A stretch of DNA of 64,000 bases from Oerskovia sp042887685 (GTDB lineage Bacteria; Actinomycetota; Actinomycetes; Actinomycetales; Cellulomonadaceae). Shown here piece by piece: positions 52,525 to 60,985 of this stretch. The notes beneath the pieces were generated by a model that was not told the DNA's origin, ran no database searches, and was given only the letters and a program-made list of their open reading frames with translations. Both the position numbers and the translations under genes were made by a program. Location of the stretch: the NCBI RefSeq assembly GCF_042887685.1, contig NZ_JBHVOS010000001.1:232885-296884 (forward strand), read 5' to 3'. The stretch's first letter is position 1, and each line of letters begins with the position of its first letter.

Positions 52525-52749
52525 GGTCCCGCTCTGAGGCGGGCCGATGGCGTCGCTCTCGTGGTGCCGCCGGGTTGTCCGGTCCCGCCCTGAGGAGGGC
52601 CGACGGCGTCGCTCTCGTGGCGCCGCCGGGTTGTCCGGTCCCGCCCTGAGGCGGGCCGACGGCATCGCTCTCGTGGTGCCGCCGGGTTGTCCGGTCCCGC
52701 CCTGAGGCGGGCCGACGGCGTCGCTCTCGTGGCGCCGTCGGCCCGCCTC
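52525..52749. repeat. 56-bp tandem repeat, four copies
   Basis: Copies begin at 52525, 52581, 52637 and 52693, exactly 56 bp apart, with a few substitutions (for example GGAGGG for GGCGGG in copy 2). Each contains CCCGCC-CTGA-GGCGGG, a small hairpin. Copy 4 runs into a perfect 17-bp hairpin. There are no spacers, so this is not a CRISPR array. Confidence 0.9.
52704..52749 (+). terminator. Terminator ending the repeat array
   Basis: Arms 52704-52720 and 52733-52749 pair over 17 bp without mismatch around a 12-nt loop. The 5' arm and loop belong to repeat copy 4, the 3' arm is unique. It separates the membrane gene from the leuA promoter. Confidence 0.8.
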
Positions 52750-52797
52750 TCGCGTGTCGCCCATCGGGACGTCCCGGACCATCGTCCCGGACGGGAG

Positions 52798-52803
52798 TAC
52801 AGT
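52798..52803 (+). promoter_or_regulatory. -10 element of the leuA leader
   Basis: TACAGT six bases before the leader peptide's GTG; the leader mRNA is probably leaderless. Confidence 0.55.
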
Positions 52804-52809
52804 GGCAGC

Positions 52810-52860
52810 GTGCACGTGACTCAGCTGCTCCTCCTTTGTTGCCGCGACGAGGCCCTCTAG
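52810..52860 (+). CDS. leuL: leuA leader peptide
   Basis: A 16-codon frame, MHVTQLLLLCCRDEAL, ending TAG. Four consecutive leucine codons (CTG CTC CTC CTT) make ribosome progress sensitive to charged tRNA-Leu. Leucine-rich leader peptides upstream of leuA are known from other Actinobacteria. It lies 70 bases upstream of leuA and overlaps the 5' arm of the attenuator hairpin. Confidence 0.88.
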   Translation: MHVTQLLLLCCRDEAL

Positions 52861-52878
52861 GCCGCATCCTCGTCGCGG
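52842..52878 (+). promoter_or_regulatory. Attenuator hairpin of leuA
   Basis: CCGCGACGAGG (52842-52852) pairs perfectly with 52868-52878, loop 15 nt. The 5' arm lies within the last codons of the leader peptide, so ribosome stalling at the Leu codons or completion at the stop would change its folding. No T-run follows, so translational control is as likely as transcriptional termination. Confidence 0.65.
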
Positions 52879-52930
52879 TGGTCTGGTGTGCCGGCTGAAC
52901 AGCACCGACGAAGAGATCGCGAAGGACATG

Positions 52931-54706
52931 ATGAGCACCACGGCGCAGACCCCCCAGACCAGCACCCGTTCCGCACAGCAGCCGTCCGGCATGCCCGTGC
53001 ACAAGTACGAGCCCTTCCACCAGCAGTTCGACGTGTCGCTGCCGGACCGGACGTGGCCGGACGAGCGCATCGAGAAGGCCCCGCGCTGGTGCGCGGTCGA
53101 CCTGCGCGACGGCAACCAGGCGCTGATCGAGCCCATGAACGCCGAGCGCAAGCTGAAGATGTTCCAGCTGCTCGTCGACATGGGCTACAAGGAGATCGAG
53201 GTCGGTTTCCCGTCGGCCTCGCAGACCGACTTCGACTTCGTGCGCCTGCTCATCGAGGAGGGGCACATCCCGGACGACGTCGTGATCCAGGTGCTGACGC
53301 AGTCCCGCGAGCACCTGATCGCCCGCACGTACGAGTCGCTGCGGGGTGCGAAGCAGGCGATCGTGCACCTGTACAACTCGACGTCGCGGCTCCAGCGGGA
53401 GGTCGTCTTCCGCACGGACCGTGAGGGCATCATCGCGATCGCGGTCAACGGCGCGAAGCTGTGCCGCAAGTTCGAGGAGACGATCCCGGAGACGGCGGTC
53501 TTCTACGAGTACTCGCCCGAGTCCTACACGGGCACCGAGCTCGAGTTCGCCGTGGAGATCTGCAACGAGGTCATCGAGGTCTTCGAGCCGACGCCGGACC
53601 GCAAGGTCATCATCAACCTGCCTGCGACGGTCGAGATGGCGACGCCCAACGTCTATGCGGACTCGATCGAGTGGATGAACCGGCACCTCGCGCACCGCGA
53701 GAACGTCGTCCTGTCGCTGCACCCGCACAACGACCGCGGGACGGCCGTGGCCGCCGCGGAGCTGGGGTACCAGGCGGGCGCGGACCGCATCGAGGGCTGC
53801 CTGTTCGGCAACGGCGAGCGCACGGGCAACGTCTGCCTGGTGACGCTCGGCATGAACCTGTTCAGCCAGGGAATCGACCCGGAGATCGACTTCTCCGACA
53901 TGGACCGCATCCGCCGCACGGTCGAGCACTGCAACCAGATCGCCGTGCACGAGCGTCACCCGTACGCGGGCGACCTGGTCTTCACCGCGTTCTCGGGCTC
54001 GCACCAGGACGCGATCAAGAAGGGTCTCGACGCCATGGCCGCGGAGGCCGAGGCCGCGGGCAAGGGTGTCGACGACCTGGTGTGGGGCGTGCCGTACCTG
54101 CCCATCGACCCCAAGGACGTGGGCCGGTCGTACGAGGCCGTCATCCGCGTGAACTCGCAGTCGGGCAAGGGCGGCATCTCGTACCTGCTGCAGTCCGAGC
54201 GTCACCTGGACCTGCCGCGTCGCCTGCAGATCGAGTTCTCGCGCGTCGTCCAGGCGTTCACGGACGCGGGCGGGCAGGAGGTCACGGGCGACGACATCTG
54301 GCGGATCTTCTCGGACGAGTACCTGCCGGCCGCGCCCGAGTCGGGCCTGGAGCAGTGGGGCCGGCTCGCGCTGCGCGGGACCCGCGCGGCGTCGTCGGAG
54401 GACGGACCGGACACACTGGCTGTCGACGTGCTGGACCGTGGCGAGCACCTGACGCTCGAGGGCTCGGGCAACGGACCGGTCGCGGCGTTCGTCGACGCGA
54501 TCGCGCACGTGGGCGTCGAGGTCCGGGTCCTGGACTATGCCGAGCACGCGCTCTCGGAGGGTGGTGACGCGACGGCCGCCGCGTACGTCGAGTGCCAGGT
54601 CGGCGACGACGTGCTGTGGGGCGTGGGGATCGACCCGTCGATCACCACGGCCTCGCTCAAGGCGATCGTGTCGGCCGTGAACCGTGCGGAGCGCGCGGAC
54701 GGCTGA
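52931..54706 (+). CDS. leuA: 2-isopropylmalate synthase
   Basis: A 591-residue enzyme of the long actinobacterial type. It condenses acetyl-CoA with 2-ketoisovalerate, the first committed step of leucine synthesis. Catalytic TIM-barrel signatures: DLRDGNQALIEPM, LHPHNDRGTAVAAAELGYQAG (metal His residues) and LFGNGERTGNV. The C-terminal LeuA regulatory domain (from about 460) would give leucine feedback. GAAGGA precedes two adjacent ATGs (52928 and 52931); the second has the better spacing. Expression is probably controlled by the leader peptide and hairpin upstream. Confidence 0.95.
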   Translation: MSTTAQTPQTSTRSAQQPSGMPVHKYEPFHQQFDVSLPDRTWPDERIEKAPRWCAVDLRDGNQALIEPMNAERKLKMFQLLVDMGYKEIEVGFPSASQTDFDFVRLLIEEGHIPDDVVIQVLTQSREHLIARTYESLRGAKQAIVHLYNSTSRLQREVVFRTDREGIIAIAVNGAKLCRKFEETIPETAVFYEYSPESYTGTELEFAVEICNEVIEVFEPTPDRKVIINLPATVEMATPNVYADSIEWMNRHLAHRENVVLSLHPHNDRGTAVAAAELGYQAGADRIEGCLFGNGERTGNVCLVTLGMNLFSQGIDPEIDFSDMDRIRRTVEHCNQIAVHERHPYAGDLVFTAFSGSHQDAIKKGLDAMAAEAEAAGKGVDDLVWGVPYLPIDPKDVGRSYEAVIRVNSQSGKGGISYLLQSERHLDLPRRLQIEFSRVVQAFTDAGGQEVTGDDIWRIFSDEYLPAAPESGLEQWGRLALRGTRAASSEDGPDTLAVDVLDRGEHLTLEGSGNGPVAAFVDAIAHVGVEVRVLDYAEHALSEGGDATAAAYVECQVGDDVLWGVGIDPSITTASLKAIVSAVNRAERADG

Positions 54707-54714
54707 TCCCTCGT

Positions 54715-54750
54715 CGACGGGTCCCGCACCGAACGGTGCGGGACCCGTCG
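54715..54750 (+). terminator. Terminator after leuA
   Basis: Perfect 16-bp stem (54715-54730 with 54735-54750) and GAAC loop, eight bases after the stop. Confidence 0.85.
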
Positions 54751-54861
54751 TCGTCTCCGGACGTCCGCACCATGTGGCGGTGCGGCCGGGCGGGCCCGGC
54801 GCCGGAGCGGTGCGGTGCGGGCCGCGCGCGGACCGTGCACCGGGACGTCGGTGGCATGACG

Positions 54862-54867
54862 GACAAT
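54862..54867 (+). promoter_or_regulatory. -10 element of recO
   Basis: GACAAT six bases before the GTG at 54874. Confidence 0.5.
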
Positions 54868-54873
54868 GGGGGT

Positions 54874-55638
54874 GTGGTCCTCTACCGAGACGAAGCGATC
54901 GTCCTGCGCGCCCAGAAGCTGGGCGAGGCGGACCGCATCGTCACCCTGCTCACGCGCGAGAACGGCAAGGTCCGGGCCGTGGGCAAGGGCGTGCGCCGCA
55001 CGTCCTCGCGCTTCGGGGCGCGGCTCGAGCCGTTCATGTTCGTCGACGTCCAGCTCCACGTGGGCAGGTCGCTCGACGTCGTGACGCAGGCGGAGACCGT
55101 GGGGCCCTATGCGCGCGCGATCTGCGAGGACTACGGCCTGTACACGGCGGGGGCCGCGATGCTGGAGACGGCCGAGCGGCTCGTCGAGGCCGAGAAGGAG
55201 CCCGCGGTCCAGCAGTTCTGGCTGCTGGCGGGTGCCCTGCGGTCGCTCGCGGGGCACGCGCACGCACCGGGCCTCGTGCTCGACTCCTACCTGCTGCGCG
55301 CCCTCGCGGTCGCCGGGTGGGCGCCGAGCTTCACCGACTGCTCGCGCTGCGGCGAGCCCGGACCGCACCGGTCGTTCGCGGTGGCCCTGGGCGGGGCGGT
55401 CTGCTCGCGGTGCAGGCCGCCGGGGTCGACGTCCCCGGCCCCCGAGACCTTCTCCCTGCTCGCGGCGCTGCTCGCGGGCGAGTGGGACGTGGCGGACGCG
55501 TCGGACGTGCGCCACCGCAAGGAAGCCAGCGGCCTCGTGGCCGCCTACAGCCAATATCACCTGGAGAGAACGTTGCGATCACTGCGGATGGTGGAACGAG
55601 ACGACGCGGGTACCCCGCGGGCCGGGGGAGAGGCCTGA
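54874..55638 (+). CDS. recO: DNA repair protein RecO
   Basis: A 254-residue protein. The OB-fold N-terminus starts LYRDEAIVLRAQKLGEADRI with LTRENGKVRAVGKGVRR, and the C-terminal domain has a CSRCGEPG...CSRC zinc site. RecO helps RecF and RecR load RecA on gapped DNA. The GTG at 54874 gives the family's normal first residues (VVLYRDEAIVLR); the in-frame ATG at 54856 would add six residues and overlap the -10 element. It shares one base with uppS. Confidence 0.94.
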   Translation: MVLYRDEAIVLRAQKLGEADRIVTLLTRENGKVRAVGKGVRRTSSRFGARLEPFMFVDVQLHVGRSLDVVTQAETVGPYARAICEDYGLYTAGAAMLETAERLVEAEKEPAVQQFWLLAGALRSLAGHAHAPGLVLDSYLLRALAVAGWAPSFTDCSRCGEPGPHRSFAVALGGAVCSRCRPPGSTSPAPETFSLLAALLAGEWDVADASDVRHRKEASGLVAAYSQYHLERTLRSLRMVERDDAGTPRAGGEA

Positions 55639-56435
55639 TGGGGCGACCGATCCAACCGCCTCCGCCGCACCCGTCGGGCGCGACGGCGCCGAACATCCCG
55701 GCGCGGTTCGTGCCGAACCACGTCGCGATCGTCATGGACGGCAACGGCCGGTGGGCCAACGAGCGCGGGCTCCCGCGCACCGAGGGCCACAAGGCGGGCG
55801 AGGCCGCGCTGCTCGACGTCGTGGCGGGTGCGATCGAGATCGGCGTCAAGCACGTCTCGGCGTACGCGTTCTCGACCGAGAACTGGAAGCGATCGCCCGA
55901 GGAGGTCCGCTTCCTCATGCAGTTCAACCGGGACGTGATCCGCCGTCGCCGCGACGAGATGAGCAGCTGGGGTGTGCGCATGCGCTGGGCGGGGCGCCGT
56001 CCGCGCCTGTGGGGCTCGGTCATCAAGGAGCTCGAGGACGCCGAGCGGCTCACCAGGGAGAACGACACGTGCACCCTGACGATGTGCGTGAACTACGGCG
56101 GGCGTGCGGAGATCGCGGACGCGGCGCAGGCGATCGCCCAGGAGGTCGCGGCGGGCCGGCTCGACCCGAAGAAGGTCTCCGAGAAGACGGTCGCGAAGTA
56201 CCTCGACGAGCCGGACCTGCCGGACGTGGACCTGTTCCTGCGGTCCTCGGGCGAGCAGCGCACGTCGAACTTCATGATCTGGCAGGCCGCGTACGCCGAG
56301 ATGGTCTTCCTGCCCGAGCACTGGCCCGACGTCGACCGGCGCAGCCTGTGGCGTGCCGTCGAGGAGTACGCGAGCCGAGACCGGCGCTACGGCGGGGCGA
56401 TCGACCGGTCGACCGAGTCCGCCGACATCCCCTGA
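55638..56435 (+). CDS. uppS: Isoprenyl diphosphate synthase (undecaprenyl/decaprenyl type)
   Basis: A 265-residue cis-prenyltransferase making the lipid carrier for cell-wall synthesis. Family motifs: HVAIVMDGNGRWA (catalytic Asp), GHKAGEAALLDVV, SAYAFSTENWKR and FLRSSGEQRTSNFMIWQ-type region near the C-terminus. The start overlaps the recO stop (TGATG), with GGGGGAGAGG upstream. recO-uppS is the standard actinobacterial arrangement. Chain length (C50 or C55) cannot be told from sequence. Confidence 0.95.
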   Translation: MGRPIQPPPPHPSGATAPNIPARFVPNHVAIVMDGNGRWANERGLPRTEGHKAGEAALLDVVAGAIEIGVKHVSAYAFSTENWKRSPEEVRFLMQFNRDVIRRRRDEMSSWGVRMRWAGRRPRLWGSVIKELEDAERLTRENDTCTLTMCVNYGGRAEIADAAQAIAQEVAAGRLDPKKVSEKTVAKYLDEPDLPDVDLFLRSSGEQRTSNFMIWQAAYAEMVFLPEHWPDVDRRSLWRAVEEYASRDRRYGGAIDRSTESADIP

Positions 56436-56558
56436 CGTCCGTTCACGACGAGGTGGAGGGCCGATGTCGAGGGGGAGGCCTCCGAGCCTCTCTCCCGGCA
56501 CCAGCCCTCTCCCTCGACGCGCGGGCCCGGACGCCCTGCACGTGTCGGTGCCTCTCGC

Positions 56559-56564
56559 TAACCT
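56559..56564 (+). promoter_or_regulatory. -10 element of the VOC gene
   Basis: TAACCT seven bases before the ATG at 56572; leaderless arrangement. Confidence 0.5.
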
Positions 56565-56571
56565 GCCGGGT

Positions 56572-56949
56572 ATGACTCTTTCGATCGGTATGGTCACGGT
56601 GGACTCGACCGACCCGCGCCCGCTGGCGCAGTGGTGGGCCCGGCAGACGGGCGGGAAGGTGATCGACGAGGCCGACGGCTGGTTCCTCGAGGTCGTCCCC
56701 GCGCAGGAGGGCAAGGGTCCCGTCCTGGGGTTCCAGAAGGTCGAGGACCCGACGCCCGGCAAGAACAAGATCCACCTCGACGCGTCGGCCGCGGACCGCA
56801 CGGCGGAGGTCGCGCGTCTGCTGGCCGACGGTGCCTCGCTGGTCGCCGAGCACACGATCCCCGGCTACCGGTGGTCGGTGCTCGCGGACCCGCAGGGCAA
56901 CCAGTTCTGCGTGGGCGAGCCCGACGAGAGCGCGACCGAGATCTCCTGA
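56572..56949 (+). CDS. VOC (glyoxalase-like) family protein
   Basis: A 125-residue single VOC domain: VTVDSTDPRPLAQWWARQTG opens it, KNKIHLDASAADRTAEVARL in the middle, and LADPQGNQFCVGEP at the end. This pattern is that of the glyoxalase-like group often linked to antibiotic-resistance-type or dioxygenase folds but with unknown substrate. It ends five bases from the stop of the convergent DedA-like gene. Confidence 0.88.
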   Translation: MTLSIGMVTVDSTDPRPLAQWWARQTGGKVIDEADGWFLEVVPAQEGKGPVLGFQKVEDPTPGKNKIHLDASAADRTAEVARLLADGASLVAEHTIPGYRWSVLADPQGNQFCVGEPDESATEIS

Positions 56950-56954
56950 GAGCG

Positions 56955-57755
56955 TCAGTCGCGCTCGGTGTCGGCGGCCGAGGCCGATGGGGGCGGGGAG
57001 CCGGCCTGCCTGCGTACCACGGGGTCCGTGAGGCTCGGGGCCTCCTCGGGTGCGTCGAGCAGGAGGTCCGCCACGTCGCCGAAGGGGTTGCTCCCGCTCG
57101 CCCGGGGTGACGTGCCCGTCGCCTCGGGCGCGGCCGGCGCGGTGTCGCTGCCCGACGGCGTCGCGAGGGTCGCGGTGTCCTCGTCGCGCTGCGCGGCACG
57201 GGTGCGGCGACGCCGCGAGGCGACGACGATCCACGCCACGAGCCCGACCACGAGCAGCACGAGCACGGCCAGGCCGACGGGGCTGCCGGCCGCGAGCAGC
57301 ACAGCCGTGTTGAACGCCGCGATCCCGATCGTCGTCCAGATGGCGGCCCAGATGGCGCACCCCGGGAGCAGGGCCGCGAGGTAGCGAGGGAGCCGCATGC
57401 GCGTGTATCCCGCGGTCAGGTTGATGACGGTCTGGACCCCGACCGTGAAGAACGACAGCGTGACCGCGACGGGACCCCACCTGTTGATCGTGGCGATCGC
57501 CCGCTGAGCGCGCTCACCCTCGAGGCGTCGCGCCCACCGGGTGTTGCCCGTGCCGCGGGCCACGCCGCGACCGACCCAGTACGTGGCCTGCGCGCGGACG
57601 AACACGATCGCGAAGGCCGCGGCGTAGATGACCCAGTAGGGGACGCCGTCGATCGTGAAGATCCCGGTCGACCCGTCGGCGGCCGCGACGACCTCTTGCG
57701 CGAGGTGCGGCGCGGAGGCGAGCGACGCCGTCGGGCCGAGGAGCGAGACGGTCAC
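56955..57755 (-). CDS. DedA/VTT family membrane protein
   Basis: A 266-residue protein with a VTT (SNARE-associated) domain: YWVGRGVARGTGNTRWARRL and FFTVGVQTVINLTAGYTRM, then two to three helices. The family moves lipid carriers or phospholipids between membrane leaflets. The C-terminal 75 residues are a polar Ala/Thr/Pro/Ser tail. The GTG overlaps the zur stop (GTGA), so it is the last gene of the zinc operon; whether it belongs functionally is unknown. Confidence 0.88.
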   Translation of the reverse strand: MTVSLLGPTASLASAPHLAQEVVAAADGSTGIFTIDGVPYWVIYAAAFAIVFVRAQATYWVGRGVARGTGNTRWARRLEGERAQRAIATINRWGPVAVTLSFFTVGVQTVINLTAGYTRMRLPRYLAALLPGCAIWAAIWTTIGIAAFNTAVLLAAGSPVGLAVLVLLVVGLVAWIVVASRRRRTRAAQRDEDTATLATPSGSDTAPAAPEATGTSPRASGSNPFGDVADLLLDAPEEAPSLTDPVVRRQAGSPPPSASAADTERD

Positions 57756-58147
57756 GACGTCTGCTTCGCGCGGCACGCCTCGCACGTGCCGAACAGCTCG
57801 ATCGTGTGCTGGATGTCCGTGAAACCGTGGACGGCGCCCACCTGGGAGGCCCAGGTCTCGACGGTCGGGCCGTCGATCTCGACCGCCTTGCCGCACGAGC
57901 GGCACACCAGGTGGTGGTGGTGCTCGGAGCGCTCGCACTTGCGGTACAGGCTCTCGCCGTCCTCGGTGCGCAGGACGTCGACGTCGCCGCCGTCGGCCAT
58001 GGTCTGCAGGGTGCGGTAGACCGTCGCCAGACCCACGGCATCGCCGCGAGCGCGCAGCAGCTCGTGGAGCTGTTGCGCGCTGCGGAAGTCGGGCAGGTCC
58101 TCCAGGGCCTCGGAGACCGCTGCCCGTTGACGGGTCATGCGCTGCAT
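57752..58147 (-). CDS. zur: Fur-family zinc regulator (Zur)
   Basis: A 131-residue Fur protein. The helix-turn-helix includes SAQQLHELLRARGDAVGLAT and the metal-binding part has HHHHLVCRSCGKAVEID and a second CEAC pair, giving the Cys4 structural zinc site. Its place as fourth gene after znuA-znuC-znuB indicates zinc sensing, so it is called Zur. The ATG at 58147 has GGAAGG upstream; the ATG at 58138 overlapping the znuB stop is the alternative. Confidence 0.9.
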   Translation of the reverse strand: MQRMTRQRAAVSEALEDLPDFRSAQQLHELLRARGDAVGLATVYRTLQTMADGGDVDVLRTEDGESLYRKCERSEHHHHLVCRSCGKAVEIDGPTVETWASQVGAVHGFTDIQHTIELFGTCEACRAKQTS

Positions 58148-59067
58148 CGCTCGCCACCTTCCACGTGGACGTCGTCGGGGATGTCGGGGTGCGGGTCGTG
58201 CGCCGTGCGCGGCCTGCGCCGCACGAGCACGGGTCGCAGGACCGCCACGACCGCGTAGAGGGCGATCGCCAGGACGACGATCGTGGCCCCCGGGGACAGA
58301 GTCTGCCAGTACGTGACGGACAGCCCGACCACGCACACCACGACGCCGATCACCATGGCCAGCGCCATGGTCCGCCGGAACGAGATCGTGACGAGCTGGG
58401 CGATCGCGACGGGCACGATCATGAGGGCGCTCACGAGCAGCAGCCCGACGACGCGCATGGCCACGGTCACGGTCAGGGCCGCGATGACGGCGATCGCGAT
58501 GTTGAGCACCCGCACGGGCAGGCCCGAGGCCCGCGAGAACTCCTCGTCGTAGCTCACGGCGAACAGCGCGGCACGCAGCCCCATGCCGACCGCGAGGATG
58601 AGCACGCCCAGGATCAGGGTCAGCCACAGGTCGGTCGGGGAGACGCTCGAGATCGAGCCGAACAGGTACTGCATGAGGTTGCCCGAGCTGCCCCCGGCGA
58701 CGCCGATGAGCAGGACGCCGCCCGCGATGCCGCCGTAGAACATCAGCGCCAGGGCGAGGTCGCCGCTCGTGCGGCCGCGCTCACGCACGATCTCGATGAC
58801 GACCGAGCCGATCACGGCCGCGACGACCGCGCCCGGGATGGCGAGGGCGTCGTTCGGGACGATGCCCATGGCGCCGCCGACGAGCCAGCCCAGGGCGACC
58901 CCGGTGAGGGCCACGTGCCCGATCCCGTCGCCCAGGAGCGAGAGCTTGCGCTGCACGAGGTAGGTCCCCATGACCGGCGCGGTCACGCCGACCAGCACGG
59001 CCGCGATCAGCGCGCGCTGCATGAAGGGGTCGGTGAGCATCCCGACCAGCTCGTCGAGGGCGTTCAC
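58135..59067 (-). CDS. znuB: Zinc ABC importer permease
   Basis: A 310-residue ABC-3 family permease with about eight helices. LSLLGDGIGHVALTGVALGW and SALMIVPVAIAQLVT are the conserved loops. The polar C-terminal tail is rich in His, Asp and Pro (TAHDPHPDIPDDVHVEGGE). The GTG overlaps the znuC stop (GTGA) and its own end overlaps zur. Confidence 0.92.
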   Translation of the reverse strand: MNALDELVGMLTDPFMQRALIAAVLVGVTAPVMGTYLVQRKLSLLGDGIGHVALTGVALGWLVGGAMGIVPNDALAIPGAVVAAVIGSVVIEIVRERGRTSGDLALALMFYGGIAGGVLLIGVAGGSSGNLMQYLFGSISSVSPTDLWLTLILGVLILAVGMGLRAALFAVSYDEEFSRASGLPVRVLNIAIAVIAALTVTVAMRVVGLLLVSALMIVPVAIAQLVTISFRRTMALAMVIGVVVCVVGLSVTYWQTLSPGATIVVLAIALYAVVAVLRPVLVRRRPRTAHDPHPDIPDDVHVEGGERCSA

Positions 59068-59945
59068 GAGGCGGCTCCACGGTCGATGCGGGCGGGGGTC
59101 GGGGTGTGGCGCGTGAGCGGCGCGTCCGTCAGTCCCATGTCGGTTCCCGGGGCCGCGCCGTGCTCGGCGTCGTCCCCGTGCGGGTGCAGGTGCTCGTGGT
59201 CGGGCCCGGCGTGCGCGGCCGTGGCGTGCGGCGGTTCGCCGTCGTGCACCACGAGGCCGTGGCGCAGGACCACGCACCGCTGGATGAGGGGCGCGAGCGC
59301 GCCCAGCTCGTGCAGGACGACCAGGACCGTCATGCCACCGTGCGTGAGCTCGGTGAGCGTCGCGGCGAACGCCTCCTGGCTGGGTTGGTCGACGCCCGCG
59401 ACGGGCTCGTCGAGGATCAGCAGCTCGGGGCTCCGCGCCAGCGCGCGGGCGATGAGCACCCGCTGCTGCTGGCCACCCGAGAGCTCGTGCACGGCGCTCT
59501 GCGCCCGGTCGGCGAGGCCCACGCGATCGAGGGCCTCGCGTGCCGTGGCGCGCCAGCCGCGCGGCAGGCGGATGCGCCGGCCGTGCAGCAGCCCCGAGGC
59601 GACGACCTCCTCGGCCGTCGACGGGACGCCCGTCTGCGCAGAGACGCGCTGCGGCACGTAGCCCAGGTGCGCCCAGGGGACCCGAGGGCCCAGGTCGGAG
59701 CCGAGGAGCCGGACGTGGCCCGCCGCGAGCGGGACGATGCCCACGAGGGACTTCACGAGCGTCGACTTGCCCGAGCCGTTCGCGCCGAGCAGCGCGACGA
59801 CCTCGCCGCGCTCGACCGTGAGGTCGACCCCGCGCAGGATGTCGCTGCTGCCGAGGCGTACGTGCACGCCGCGAGCCTCGATCGCGGGAGGCCCCGCGGA
59901 GGGAGCCGGGGGGAGGTCCGGAGACGTCAGGGGTGAGGTGCTCAT
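59064..59945 (-). CDS. znuC: Zinc ABC importer ATP-binding protein with His-rich tail
   Basis: A 293-residue ATPase: Walker A GANGSGKSTL, Q-loop GYVPQRVS, signature LSGGQQQRVLIARAL, Walker B LLILDEPVAGVD and switch VLHE. The C-terminal part (about 245-275) is unusual, with a His/Asp-rich stretch HAGPDHEHLHPHGDDAEHG that could bind zinc on the cytoplasmic side. The ATG overlaps the znuA stop (ATGA). Confidence 0.92.
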   Translation of the reverse strand: MSTSPLTSPDLPPAPSAGPPAIEARGVHVRLGSSDILRGVDLTVERGEVVALLGANGSGKSTLVKSLVGIVPLAAGHVRLLGSDLGPRVPWAHLGYVPQRVSAQTGVPSTAEEVVASGLLHGRRIRLPRGWRATAREALDRVGLADRAQSAVHELSGGQQQRVLIARALARSPELLILDEPVAGVDQPSQEAFAATLTELTHGGMTVLVVLHELGALAPLIQRCVVLRHGLVVHDGEPPHATAAHAGPDHEHLHPHGDDAEHGAAPGTDMGLTDAPLTRHTPTPARIDRGAAS

Positions 59946-60970
59946 GCGCAGGTCAGGCCGGTGCGCAGCGCCTCCAGGTTGGTCCGCATGACGCCAAGGT
60001 AGTCGGTCCCGTCCTTGCTCAGGCCCTCGAGCGGGTCGAGCACCGCGGCCTGGACGCCGACGTCCTGCGCGAGGGTCTGGGTCACCTTGGGGCTCGTGAG
60101 GGTCTCGAAGAAGATCGTGGTCACGCCGTGGTCGCGGATGATGTCGGCGACCTCGCGCAGCCGGGCCGGAGAGGGCTCCGCTTCGGGGTCGATCCCCGTG
60201 ATCCCGACCTGCTCGAGCCCGTACCGCTCGGCGAGGTATCCGAACGCCTCGTGCGACGTGACGAGGTAGGGGGTGGCGCAGCTCGCGAGACCGGTCTCGT
60301 ACTCGGTGTCGAGCGCGGTGAGGTCTGCTGTGAGGGCCTCCAGGTTGGCCGCGTACTCGTCGGCACCGTCGGGGTCGACCGTGGTCAGCTCGGCGGCGAC
60401 CTGCTCGGCGACCGGGACCAGGCGGACGGGGTCGAGCCAGAAGTGCGGGTCGAGGCCGCCTTCCGACGAGTGGTCGTGCCCGTCGTCCGCGTGGCTGTCG
60501 TCCGCGTGGTCGTCGTGCGTGGCGTGCTCGTCCTCGGCCGGGGTGCTCTCGGCCGCGGTCGACTCGCCCGGGTGCTCCTCGAGGCCCGCGGCCTCGGTCG
60601 CGTCGACGAGGTGCGTCGGGTTGCGGGCCTCGACGGCCTCGTCGACCGCGGCCTGGAAGCCGGACTGGTAGACCACGAGGTCGGCCGTGCCGATCGAGCG
60701 GGCCTGGGCGGGGGAGAGCTCGAGGTCGTGGGGTTCTGCGGCGGGCGGCGTGAGGTTGGAGACCGAGACCCGGTCGCCGCCCACACGCTCGGCGACGAAC
60801 TGCAGGGGGTAGAACGAGGCGAGCACGTCGACCGAGCCGTTGGCACCTTCCGCGCCGCCCGTCCCGCCGCCCGTGGCACCCCCGGATCCGCACGCCGCCA
60901 GGGTGAGGGTCGCCGCGAGGGCGACGGACGTGGCGAGGGCAGCACGGGAGCGGAGAAGTCGGCGGGGCAT
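59942..60970 (-). CDS. znuA: Zinc-binding lipoprotein of ABC importer
   Basis: A 342-residue lipoprotein (signal ending TLTLAAC, Cys at about 27). The His/Asp-rich loop ATHDDHADDSHADDGHDH (about 145-165) is typical of ZnuA proteins, and the key third ligand is His (VTSHEAFGYLAERYG), in contrast to Glu in the manganese-type protein of this window. DPHFWLDP supplies the second His. The ATG at 60970 gives a normal signal peptide; an upstream GTG at 60985 is also possible. First gene of the znuA-znuC-znuB-zur operon, preceded by a Zur-like box. Confidence 0.93.
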   Translation of the reverse strand: MPRRLLRSRAALATSVALAATLTLAACGSGGATGGGTGGAEGANGSVDVLASFYPLQFVAERVGGDRVSVSNLTPPAAEPHDLELSPAQARSIGTADLVVYQSGFQAAVDEAVEARNPTHLVDATEAAGLEEHPGESTAAESTPAEDEHATHDDHADDSHADDGHDHSSEGGLDPHFWLDPVRLVPVAEQVAAELTTVDPDGADEYAANLEALTADLTALDTEYETGLASCATPYLVTSHEAFGYLAERYGLEQVGITGIDPEAEPSPARLREVADIIRDHGVTTIFFETLTSPKVTQTLAQDVGVQAAVLDPLEGLSKDGTDYLGVMRTNLEALRTGLTCA

Positions 60971-60985
60971 GGCACCTATCGTCAC

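Noticed and set aside
52525..52749. CRISPR array
   Set aside because: The 56-bp units are directly adjacent without unique spacers, and no cas genes are present.
54856..54873. ATG start for recO
   Set aside because: It lies inside the -10 region and would add six residues absent from the family.
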